This document shows positions 10,412-24,135 of a stretch of 28,756 nt of DNA, piece by piece. This DNA comes from Podila epigama (taxonomy: Eukaryota > Mortierellomycota > Mortierellomycetes > Mortierellales > Mortierellaceae), in the NCBI GenBank assembly GCA_015679605.1, contig JAAAVE010000159.1, forward strand, positions 306 to 29,061, given 5' to 3'. The position numbers and the translations under genes were made by a program. Below the pieces are notes generated by a model. That model was not told the origin of the DNA and searched no databases. It was given only the letters and a program-made list of their open reading frames with translations. The stretch's first letter is position 1; each line of letters begins with the position of its first letter.

Positions 10412-12003
10412 TTATTCCAGGGCATTTTTCAATGCGGTTAAGGGGTGTTCTTTAGGATTCCGCGGTTCAACCAACGGAGAAAGGGGCTGCCTTTTTCCAG
10501 CTGAATTCTTGCGACGGAGCCGAATATCCTTGGAAGAAATGTCAATGGTTCGAGCTTCTTCTTCTGCCCTTGCATAGCGCCCAGGTTCTAGGCGCGCGGA
10601 TAGTCGAGCGAGATATGCATTTACGCTCATCCGTGACTCGAGCCGCTGAGGTTGTTCGACAACAGGACCAGAGACCTTTTCTGAACTTTGTGGCTGCATT
10701 CGGGGCGGGTCATCTTCCAACTCTCTATTCGTTTCGACGGTGTGACACTGTTAACGCGTTGTATCGAATCACAGCGAGTAAGATGTTGATACTTTACACA
10801 CGTACGGTGAAGACTCGAAGACACTGACGGCCATGCTTTTGTCTCTTGTTAATGGTGCTGGGCTTGATATTAGCAATGAAAAGGGAAGAGTCATCATTAA
10901 AAAACAGCAGGGTTGATGCAAGCACTATCAATGCAGCAAGGTGTTTACATCATACCGAGTAACCCGATGGACAGATTCTGGGAGACGTCGTTTCTTTGCT
11001 GTTCCGGGGCGCTGTTGAGGCGAGGGCGAAGGGACAATGTGTATGGTAGGACGTGATGCGCTATTGCCTGGACGAGAATCGGATGTGGCCTTTTTCTGCC
11101 CTCCACCTTTGGAGGTAGTTATATGTGCGAGAGGTTCCAATGCCTGAACACTGGCGCCGCTATCGTGGGAACCGCATGTAGGGCTCGATCTCCGGGTCGA
11201 TTCATTTGCTCTTTCTTCAATTGCCTGGGTCATTGAAGCAGCTGAACTCTCCTCTGTGACAGTCAGGTCCTGAATCTCTGGCTCTGGTTGGTTTGGAGGA
11301 GCTGACTTGGGGGTCAACGAGAGTGTCTTTGTGCTTTTGAAAGCCGCCATGCCTTCAACAAGATCGTCGTCACTCAAGGAATCAGAATCTACTCGTTGCG
11401 TGTAGCAAGTGTCTTAGTTCAACTGCAATCAACTGGAGAAGAGAAATGTATATAAAAAGAAAGGAAAGGACCATACTAAAGTCTTCCAGTGCCTTGAACA
11501 CGCGTTTGTAACGTGCAAGTGACAGTCTTCTTTCGCGGCGGATACTATCTATATGGATAGAATAAGCTGTTTGAGCACCCAAAGCACATCTTGCTTATTA
11601 TTCGGGATAATGGCTTTCACACTTTACCATAGATCCAATCTGGTCGCAGGATTTTCACAGCTGGAAGAAAGCTTGTCATAGTGAAAAACTCGCGTTAGTT
11701 AAACTGCGTCTGAGGAGGTGGACATGGTAATCGGGAACAGGACATACTCTTGACCAACACTTGTGATTGCATCTGATACAAATGCTATATCGGCCTCTGC
11801 CAATTCTTTTACACTTCCTCCACCTTTGACTAGGAGGAAGAGCAAAGTGTACCATATTAGTAACTGCAAAGAGGTTACCTCCTACACTGAACACCAATAT
11901 ACCTTAAATGCCCACTTATTTCTCTATTACCCCAGTCAGCTTTGTGCTCTTCCAGCTCAGGTGGGAACCAGGCAGAGTACCCGTCAAATATCTTTCCTGC
12001 CAT
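10412..12003 (-). CDS. BRCT-domain protein (5' end uncertain)
   Basis: Rebuilt from minus-strand exons 12003-11895, 11829-11748, 11671-11628, 11548-11477, 11388-10949, an optional 30-nt exon 10835-10806, and 10747-10412, about 360 to 370 aa. Joined in phase, the first four give a BRCT-like fold: KIFDGYSAWFPPEL, then HLRYIVKGGGSVKELAEADI with the Gly-Gly turn, then VKILRPDWIYDSIRRERRLS with the conserved Trp, and an acidic linker NSDSLSDDDLVEG. BRCT domains bind phosphopeptides or partners in DNA repair, checkpoint and telomere proteins. The rest is disordered: Ser/Pro/Glu-rich, a basic patch AKKRRLP, and a C-terminal part with SRMSVNAYLARLSARLEPG. The role is unknown; a Rap1-like or repair factor is possible. 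ATG 12003 may not be the true start: GGCAG there is also a possible acceptor, and a gap of 10 N lies 33 bp upstream. Intron 1 uses a weak donor (gtgttc). Confidence 0.65.
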
Positions 12004-12172
12004 GTGTGAATTAGAGAAGGAAACGATTGAATGCTCNNNNNNNNNNTTTAATCTTTTGCTGCCAATGCCAGCAAAAATCTGGCCAAGACACTGACAGTCA
12101 CTCTCTCTTTTCTCCATTAACAAGATCTACTTTTCAACCATCCAATCTCTCTTCACAACATAACGCAACACC
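12004..12172. promoter_or_regulatory. divergent BRCT/translin upstream region
   Basis: A 169-bp region between two divergent start codons, containing the assembly gap. The translin side has a CT-rich stretch and a CAACACC ATG context. If the BRCT gene has further 5' exons, this region is partly coding or intronic and the shared promoter interpretation fails. Confidence 0.35.
12037..12046. other. assembly gap (10 N)
   Basis: Ten consecutive N characters. The true length is unknown, because ten N is often a placeholder. It sits just upstream of the first exon that I can see of the BRCT gene. Confidence 0.99.
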
Positions 12173-13372
12173 ATGTCCACAACAGTTGATCTCGGCTTTT
12201 TCGATGCCATTCAGGCTTCAATGGAAGCAGAAACCGTAAGGCCTTTACAAAAACTTGTGCACGATACTGAAAACGTAATGGTGGAAAAGAGACTGACTTT
12301 CCGCCACCTTCGTACCAATAGTCTGTAAAAGACAACATTCGCTCCTCTGTGCGTGAGCTTGACCGCACCAATAGAAACATTACTGCAGTTTTGAACCGAG
12401 TCCACTCAAGTTCAAAGGAACAAGGTATGCAGACTTTCACTTTGAGACCATATTGAAGAGGTGCTTTTTAGACCAGGTATGCTCACCCAAATTTCACCGT
12501 CCAAATCTGCTCTGTCAATAGTGCCCGCACTTTGTACCCAAGCACGCATCTACTTCTCAGATATCCAGACGCATATTAAGGACCTCGCGGGCATGGTCCC
12601 ATCTAACCAGTACTATCGATATAATGGACTCTGGTCTGGGCCTATGCAACAAGCATGTTTTCTGGCGACACTATGCACTTATCTGGAAACAGAGCGCTTG
12701 ATAACTATTGAAGAACTCGAAGGCTTTTTTGCAGGTAAGATGATAGATCAAATTTGTTGCCTGGCAAGAGATGTTCATTACTGATCAAGATGTTTTCGGA
12801 AAACGTTTGCCGTTTTTTCTTCTAGTCAAGGTTGACCTTGATAACAACATTACGGACTTTCGGATTTCGATTGAGGAATTTCTCCATGGTGTTGTTTCGC
12901 TGACAAACGAATTGGTGAGCTGCGTAATCGATTCATGAGATGAGGATCAGGCACCGCTCCTGTGCTTTTTGATTAATCGTATCTGATACCCAAAAATAGT
13001 CTCGTCTGGCCGTAAACGCTGTAACAGCTGGCGACTTTTCGCGTCCTGTGCGCATTGGAAAGTTCTTGAAAGAACTTTACAGTGGCTTTCAACTCTTGAA
13101 CTTGAAGAACGATAGTCTCCGTAAGCGCTTTGATGGGATCAAGGTAAATACTATATCCACAATATGTAAAATACAAATGGTATATGGCCAACCGTCCAAC
13201 GTGAGGTATGAAAAAATAAACCGGGTACTAATAATGTCTATATTGGTTTCTACAGTATGATATCAAGAAGGTTGAGGAAATTATTTACGACTTGACAGTA
13301 CGGAAGCTCGTGAACACCAGCGCTGAGACTGCCATTGAGGAGGACACCAGCGTGGAAGAGACACAAGTGTAG
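12173..13372 (+). CDS. TSN: translin
   Basis: Single-stranded DNA/RNA-binding protein that pairs with TRAX in the octameric C3PO ribonuclease, which removes passenger strands and tRNA-processing fragments. Exons are 12173-12235, 12322-12424, 12477-12734, 12826-12914, 13000-13143 and 13256-13372, 257 aa (the human protein is 228). Family signatures are clear: YYRYNGLWSGPMQQACFLA, TYLETERLIT, SRLAVNAVTAGDFSRPVRIG and FQLLNLKNDSLRKRFDGIKY, followed by DIKKVEEIIYDLTVRKL. The catalytic Glu residues of C3PO belong to TRAX, not to translin, and TRAX is not in this window. Intron 2 is only 52 nt. An acidic tail of about 20 residues extends past the usual end. The gene converges on the thioesterase gene with 66 bp between stop codons. 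Confidence 0.95.
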
Positions 13373-13438
13373 CATTCAGTCGATGATAGTTATGGAAATG
13401 AAGGTCAAAACATTTAGCGTCCATTTCTTGGCTCTGCG

Positions 13439-14328
13439 TTAATGTCCGTCGAGCCTCATCTCCTTATTGGCCTTGTGTGCCAGACGGACATACTTGGTGT
13501 GGCGACCCAGGGCGATGACCTTATCACCAACAGAGACCTCCACTGTGGTATACGCAAGAGTCCCACCGACTTTGTCACATCGCGAGTTCTGGGAATTGAA
13601 AATTTGTGTGGACAGTTGAAGAAATGTTAGCTGGCCAAAGAAAGCAAAAGAAAGAAACAGTTCGTTTTCTGCATAATTGTAATTGCAAGGCAACCCATTA
13701 ACTCACAATGGAAAGAGTTTCGCCCAATTTTGCGCCAGATACGAACGAGACATTAAGATCTAAGATAAGACAAGAGAAAACGCCCCTGTCAGTTGCGTGG
13801 AACTTTGTGAAGAAAACCCAATAGGATTGGGCAAAAGTCAAACCACTCTTACCAGTGGAGACACCAGTAGAATGCATGTCTCCGGCAGCAATGGCCAACG
13901 ACCCACCGACATCGACAATGGTGCTGAGGAGCCCTCCGTGGCATCCACCAAGTCTGTTCAAATGCTGAGGGCCAACGATGAGCTCAGATAAGACTCTTCC
14001 CTTTTGAGCGGAAACTACTTTGAGCTATGTGGTGTTGCCCATGCATGAAATACATTATATGAGCTCAACGTTTCATGTCTGCGATTTGATTTACGAGCGA
14101 TAAACGAGCGATTACAAAAAAAAAAAAAAAAAAAAAAATGCGGACTAGTTCGTCCGTTGACTTTTTACCCCTGAAAGTGCATGGGCATCGAATCCGCCCT
14201 GGGATAGAAAATTTGTCCTATGGAACCAGGCAAGACGTCAATAATCTCACCTTGTGCATAAAGCATGTTGCACGAGAATATGGTTTGACCTCTTACCAAA
14301 CTGCTTTGACATGCTTCAAGGTGGCCAT
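13439..14328 (-). CDS. hotdog-fold acyl-CoA thioesterase (ACOT13/PaaI type)
   Basis: Likely hydrolyses acyl-CoA esters to free acid and CoA. Five exons on the minus strand: 14328-14297, 14217-14169, 14024-13853, 13759-13707 and 13588-13439, 151 aa. The order matches the family: an N-terminal helix (MATLKHVKAVW, TNFLSQGGFDAHALSG), the core strand LKVVSAQKGRVLSELIVGPQ, the active-site helix HLNRLGGCHGGLLSTIVDVG with the HGG motif, then STGVSTDLNVSFVSGAKLGE, CDKVGGTLAYTTVEV and LGRHTKYVRL. No clear mitochondrial presequence or peroxisomal signal is visible (C-terminus LDGH). Intron 2 (14025-14168) carries a 23-nt A-run, read as a T-run in the transcript. The first exon has a good ATC ATG G context. 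Confidence 0.88.
14116..14138. repeat. poly(A)/poly(T) tract, 23 nt
   Basis: Uninterrupted run of A on the plus strand inside intron 2 of the thioesterase gene, so a U-run in that pre-mRNA. Such runs recur through the window (15042-15056, 17213-17234, 25275-25290, 26336-26358), always in introns or intergenic DNA. Confidence 0.95.
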
Positions 14329-15221
14329 GATGGGAATCAAAAGGTCAATGAAGAGAGGAATGATGAAGAGATCTGTTATTTTTTTTTTTCTTTTTTCTCT
14401 TTTATTTCTGTAAAGTAACCTGGACCCCGTGGGAAGAATTCTTGCCGCCCCCCACATTTATTCAAGCAAGCCACAAGGTATCAGAGAGATACCTCCTCTG
14501 AACTTTGACTGGTGACTAAACTTCTCATAACATCGACTTGCTTGGCCGCTGCACAATGTCCATGCAAGCCAGTTCTTTGAGTGTTGACACTATCAACAAA
14601 GCAGCGCTATACATGCCATACATGCCACATGCTATGCGAGCGAGCACCTTGTGTGACATTTGTGTCCTATCAATAGCTGGAAGAAAAGAAAAAAAAGAAG
14701 GTGAGGCGCAAAGGGCTGCGTTCTTTCGCGAGAGTGAGTGGAGTAGTCGAAGATGGGAAATTGGATAATAGTTTTTTTTTTATTTTTTGGCTTGTTGAGA
14801 GAGACATGTTTTTTTTTAGGGTGCGTCAAAAAAAGAAAGTGGCCGAGTGAATTCTTCGCTTTTTTTTTTCATAATCCTTTCTCTGTCGCATTGTCATCAT
14901 CTCATTTTCGCCTCATTGACTACTCTGGGCCAGCCACTTGACGGTGCCTGCATATCCTCCTTTTGGTATGAGGTCTTGTGGAGTGAACCTACCCCCTTGA
15001 CATTTGTCGTGACATTTGTCCTGACATGACCTGAGCTGACCTTTTTTTTTTTTTTTCCTGTTTTGCTTTTCATCCACTGTCATTACAACCAAACCATCCT
15101 CCTTCTCATCCCATCAACCCTCTCCAACTAATTCTTGCTGTTTAGTCAATCAGCATACTCGGGAGGCCCACATCTTTATTTCATTTAGTCACCATCTCCC
15201 CTCACTCCTGAATAATCATCT
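14329..15221. promoter_or_regulatory. divergent thioesterase/PKC intergenic region
   Basis: The longest gene-free stretch, 893 bp between divergent start codons. It holds several T-runs (near 14379, 14772, 14810, 14860 and 15042), a CT-rich band from about 15050 to 15210 that looks like the PKC 5' leader, and the tandem repeat at 14998-15041. Short open frames here show no protein-like composition and no family resemblance. The size, against 66 to 260 bp elsewhere, fits a more elaborate PKC promoter or an unseen 5' UTR intron. Confidence 0.5.
14998..15041 (+). repeat. 12-bp palindromic tandem repeat upstream of PKC
   Basis: TGACATTTGTC occurs at 14998-15008 and again at 15010-15020, period 12, followed by a decayed third copy TGACATGACC from 15022 and a TGACC at 15037. 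The core GACATTTGTC is itself an inverted repeat, GACA and TGTC around TT. It lies about 200 bp before the PKC start codon and immediately before a 15-nt T-run. Confidence 0.75.
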
Positions 15222-20243
<5,022 letters not shown>

Positions 20244-20261
20244 GCAGACGTATCAATCAAC

Positions 20262-20267
20262 AATAAA
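20262..20267 (+). terminator. AATAAA poly(A) signal for PKC
   Basis: An AATAAA lies 18 nt after the PKC stop and further AATAAA-like hexamers follow to about 20290. Only 121 bp separate the PKC stop from the proposed seipin start, so PKC termination and seipin initiation must be tightly packed. Confidence 0.55.
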
Positions 20268-20364
20268 AATCAAAAAAATAAAAATAAATTCGTCGCACAT
20301 CAATCTCTCTCACTTTCTCTTTCTTCTTTATTCCATTCCTCACAACTTGACGATTCCACTCACG

Positions 20365-22045
20365 ATGCTTTTTGAGGCAAAGCCCATATTTCCCTGTTGC
20401 ACAAAGGAGAATGAAATAGTTTCCCACTAGCCTTTTCTCACATGTATTCCTCTCCACGTGTTAGATTGTGGCATTTTTCCTTTCGCCGTTCACAACACTC
20501 TTGCAGCCCTTTGTCAACAAGGTGCTGCAAGTTGTCAATGCGCCTATAGTACGTCGCACGGTCGTGCGAACATTCGTGTTAGTTCTTGTGTTGGGCTTGA
20601 CGGTCGGCATCTCTTTATTCGCGTACCTGGCCTTTTACTGGACTTATATTCCACAGGCAGGTCACTTTGGTGAGATTTACCTTCAATATGAGAGACCAAG
20701 GTATTTCCTTCTAAATCGTTGTTGCTACTGTGTTGAGAGCTCTTTATGCCTTTTTTTTACTATTATTTTACCTCCAAACTACATCATTTGTTCTTTCCTA
20801 TTATTGATGCTTGAAAACATGCAGTACTACTAGTGCACCAGCCCCTGGGCCATCTGCCTTTGCTCAGTTCCCAAAGAACAGGTTGAGTTCAGAGGTAAGG
20901 TATATGTCAAGGGTCTTGAGAATTTCAAGTCTTTCTGCTACATGCGTATGATGTTGATCGTTCCACAGTTCTTGCGAGGTGGACAGGGCTATGATATTGT
21001 GGTTCACCTGCACTTGCCCACAACCAAAAAGAATATTGATGCCGGTAACTTCATGGTGTCAGTGACAATGTTCAACAAGAGCGGTATCGCAGTTGCACAC
21101 TCCACAAGGCCAGTAAGTAAGCCCCAGGCTCCATGATGATAAGAATGAGTACAGAAAGTATTCTCTGATTCTAAACGATGGATATTCCGAAAACCAAAGG
21201 CTAGCCTCACGTACTATTCACTTCCAGTCCGAGTGATACAAACACTCTGGAGAGCCGTACCGGTTCTGTTTCGATGGTCGCAGGAGGAACAAGTTCTCCA
21301 TGTTGAGATGTTCAACGACTTTATGGAGAGCTCAAACAATGCAGTCTCCAAAGTCTTTGTCACACTTTCGAACCCTGACCTCCATGTCTACAGAGCTACA
21401 ATCAACATCGATGCGCACTTTCGAGGTTTGAGGTATTCTAGTTGTGTACCGCATGCAAGCTACCACTTTTTCATGCTGTCGTCAACACGATAATGTCAGA
21501 CTACCAGCCTTTTAACATTTTTTCGGGGGGGGATGTATGATTGATACAGACATCTGATGTTTCACCATCGCGTCATAACAGCTATCATCTTCATGTTTGG
21601 ATTCATTGTCTGCGAGCTCATTTTTGCAATCTGGGCATGGGTTCACTTGGCTCGATGGCTCCATTATTATTCATCAAGTCCTGCAGCACTTGAAGAACGA
21701 GATGTCTTTCTTGCCATTGAGGACACGCCACGATCCGTGTTCGAACCCTCTTCACCTCTTCATGAAAAGTTACTAGCATCACCCCAATTGCCATCGCAGC
21801 AAACTCTGAAAGACAATAGCGTAGGACCTAACAAGCTCTTCGCAAAGGAGCTGTCTGAAAATGATGCACTTGAGGATGTTTCTTTTACCTCGGACCCCGA
21901 CTTTTCAGACCTGACAGTGTTAGAGCTCGTTAAACAGACCGGTCCAAAGCCCAAGACTACGCTCAGACGTCGTGCAGCAGCCCCAAGGCTATTGCCTGCT
22001 CCAGACCAGGAATCGAATGTAGCGCGAGGCATAGACTTGCTCTGA
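20365..22045 (+). CDS. seipin-family lipid-droplet biogenesis protein
   Basis: ER membrane protein that oligomerises at ER-lipid droplet contacts. Proposed exons: 20365-20418, 20465-20700, 20825-20894, 20969-21112, 21200-21432 and 21550-22045, about 410 aa. Evidence: an N-terminal amphipathic/hydrophobic segment, TM1 (VLVLVLGLTVGISLFAYLAF, about 53-80), the luminal beta-sandwich core with GGQGYDIVVHLHLPTTK, GNFMVSVTMFNKSG, AHSTRPAS and YRATINIDAHFRGLR, then HLMFHHRVITAIIFMFGF in TM2 (about 254-280). A cytosolic tail of about 130 residues is Ser-, Pro- and acid-rich with a basic RRRAAAPRLLP. The core is secure. The first exon is weak: no ATG is in frame after the acceptor at 20464 (the frame opens ATT GTG GCA), so a 5' exon is needed, and the one chosen uses a poor donor (gtttcc) and a 46-nt intron. 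Confidence 0.85.
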
Positions 22046-22082
22046 TATTTTTTGTTGGTCTAGACAACTGACAATGCACAGC

Positions 22083-22105
22083 CCCTCGCAAATATCCCTC
22101 GCAAA
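22083..22105 (+). repeat. direct repeat CCCTCGCAAA upstream of F-box gene
   Basis: Two perfect 10-bp copies at 22083-22092 and 22096-22105, 13 bp apart, about 180 bp before the F-box/LRR start codon. A possible binding-site pair; nothing else supports function. Confidence 0.4.
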
Positions 22106-22281
22106 CCGCCGTTGTTGTGTCGGCAGCAGCGATGACAACACGGGAGAATGCAAAAGAACACGAAAGAACAAGGGCGGAGCGTTACTTCTTTTTTGCATTC
22201 CACCGTCAAATAAATACGTATTGTGGAGAAGAGATCACCCCACTATTCTTCCATTTTTTTTTTGTCCCTCCTAAAAACCAA

Positions 22282-24057
22282 ATGGAGAGACTTCTTGAGG
22301 TGACTCACATCATCTACAACCTCGCTATCCACCTTCGCCAACATGATCTTGCACAATTGGTACGAGTCAATAAGGCTTGCTACGATGCTTTCACTCCTCA
22401 ACTCTGGGCCCTCGTCAAGGCGTTCAACATCCGATTCTTTCAGTCAGCAGAGGCTCGTGCTGCTCTTTTGAGGAACTGTCACTATATCCGCATCCTTAAA
22501 ACTAGTTCACATGAGTTCTTGACTTACTTGGGGCCATCCTGTCAAAATTTGACCATGTTTGACTATTCGGGGTCATATCCCGTAGAAGGCAACGAGGATG
22601 GGCATGTGGAAGGACCTATACCTCGAAGCCCAAGACAACAACGTCGACAGCATCACCAACAACCACGCCTTGAAACCGAAAACGATGATAGCAACAAACA
22701 AAACTATCATGCCCAAATTAAACAGAAGCTGGATGTCATGGCACACTTCCTCCTCCAGAACCAAAACCTGGCCGTTCTCAGCTTCCGGCGCCGTGTGGAT
22801 CCCAGTCGCTACATCGATCGTCTCTTGACAGAGTACCACATCCTCGAGAACCTGCCTCGATTAACGGATCTGACGTTGTCTTCAAAGACATTACATTCTT
22901 CTGCTTTGGCTGCTATTCTGAAGAATGGTAAGAACTTCGAGCGACTCATCCTCAAGATCCGACAGATTGACTGGCAAATCACTGTAAGCAATCAAGAAAT
23001 GGCGGCCATTCTATCGGAATCGTCAACACAAACGAGTTCAAGCCCCCCTGGATGGAAACTGAAGGAGCTGCTGCTTGGACCTGTAATGGGCTTTGATTTC
23101 TCTATGCTTGTCAAGGCAGCAGGACCATCTTTAAGATGGTTGCGACTTGAGCGACTGTCATTGTATGAAGCACGACAGTTGTCCCTCGTCGTCCGGGAGC
23201 ATTGTCCAAACTTGAACCACCTGCTGATCATGACCGACAATCAAATCGACAAAAATGGACTGATGTTACTCTTGGACGCGACATCACCAACCCCAACTCA
23301 TCAGCAGAAGTTCCCGATTCAACACTCATTACCAAATGCTGCAATGGTAACGACATCTCAGAAGCGAACTCGTGCTGGAGGATTAACGAACTTCCAAGGA
23401 CACGCCCTCATTTTGCCCGACTTTCTTGTCCATCGCTTGTTCCGAAACCATTACGCGACTCTCGATATGCTTGACTTGTCGCGGTGCCAAGGGATCAAGA
23501 GCGAGACGATTCAGCAGATCCTATGCCAGTCTCCCGTTCTCCGAGTGTTGGACATGGCAAGTGAATACTTGTCGCTTGATATCAAGGACATTGTCCATGG
23601 TCCACCTTGGGCTTGTCGTGGGTTGGAGATCTTACGGATAGAAATTGCCACCAACTACCCTCCCTACGAAACCTTGGCCACTTTGGACTCTTACGATAAC
23701 GAACAACAAGTATCAGATAACTCTCTCATGGAATTACAGCTCCAGCGACGCGTCCTGGCACAAATTGGAACGTTGTCTCGGCTGGAAGAGATTCGAATCG
23801 GAGGCGCACATAGCAAATCGATGGATATCTCTCTCGGCGAAGGAGGGCTTGAACTGTGGGCCAACTTGAAGCTGATGCGAACATTCGAAGTCAGAAACAT
23901 GGGCCACAAGATCGGGCAAAAGGAGTTCGAATGGATGGTCGAACATTGGCCAATGGTCCGCTGCTACATATTTGAAGGTTACAACGCTTTTCCTGTGGAC
24001 ATGGCGCGCCTCTATTCCCTTCAAAAGGCAAAACGACAAGCTCTGACTTGTACCTGA
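22282..24057 (+). CDS. F-box-like / leucine-rich-repeat protein
   Basis: Probable substrate-recognition subunit of an SCF ubiquitin ligase. Single exon, 591 aa. The N-terminus carries an F-box-like helix set (HIIYNLAIHLRQHDLAQLV, VNKACYDAFTPQLW). Irregular leucine-rich repeats follow: LPRLTDLTLSSKTLHSSALA, SLRWLRLERLSLYEARQL, HCPNLNHLLIMTDNQIDKNG, YATLDMLDLSRCQGIKSETI and SPVLRVLDMASEYLSLDI, ending TFEVRNMGHKIGQKEFEWMV and a basic C-terminus. A hydrophilic Gln/Asn/His insert (about residues 105-145) interrupts the first part. ATG 22282 is chosen because the F-box begins right after it; the frame stays open upstream to an ATG at 22132, which would add 50 low-complexity residues. Many such paralogues are known in Mortierella-like fungi; the substrate cannot be told. 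Confidence 0.85.
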   Translation: MERLLEVTHIIYNLAIHLRQHDLAQLVRVNKACYDAFTPQLWALVKAFNIRFFQSAEARAALLRNCHYIRILKTSSHEFLTYLGPSCQNLTMFDYSGSYPVEGNEDGHVEGPIPRSPRQQRRQHHQQPRLETENDDSNKQNYHAQIKQKLDVMAHFLLQNQNLAVLSFRRRVDPSRYIDRLLTEYHILENLPRLTDLTLSSKTLHSSALAAILKNGKNFERLILKIRQIDWQITVSNQEMAAILSESSTQTSSSPPGWKLKELLLGPVMGFDFSMLVKAAGPSLRWLRLERLSLYEARQLSLVVREHCPNLNHLLIMTDNQIDKNGLMLLLDATSPTPTHQQKFPIQHSLPNAAMVTTSQKRTRAGGLTNFQGHALILPDFLVHRLFRNHYATLDMLDLSRCQGIKSETIQQILCQSPVLRVLDMASEYLSLDIKDIVHGPPWACRGLEILRIEIATNYPPYETLATLDSYDNEQQVSDNSLMELQLQRRVLAQIGTLSRLEEIRIGGAHSKSMDISLGEGGLELWANLKLMRTFEVRNMGHKIGQKEFEWMVEHWPMVRCYIFEGYNAFPVDMARLYSLQKAKRQALTCT

Positions 24058-24135
24058 GATGTCTGCGAAAATGGATGTAACATGGAGATGGACACATGAT
24101 ATAGTATATAGAGTATATTCGGAACCAGTGAATTT

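Noticed and set aside
12153-12440. Minus-strand open frame over the start of translin
   Set aside because: The plus strand is well explained by translin exons 1 and 2; the antisense frame has no recognisable features.
14538-15029. Short open frames in the PKC upstream region
   Set aside because: Composed of T-run Phe stretches and biased sequence, without splice partners that would extend them into a protein-like product.
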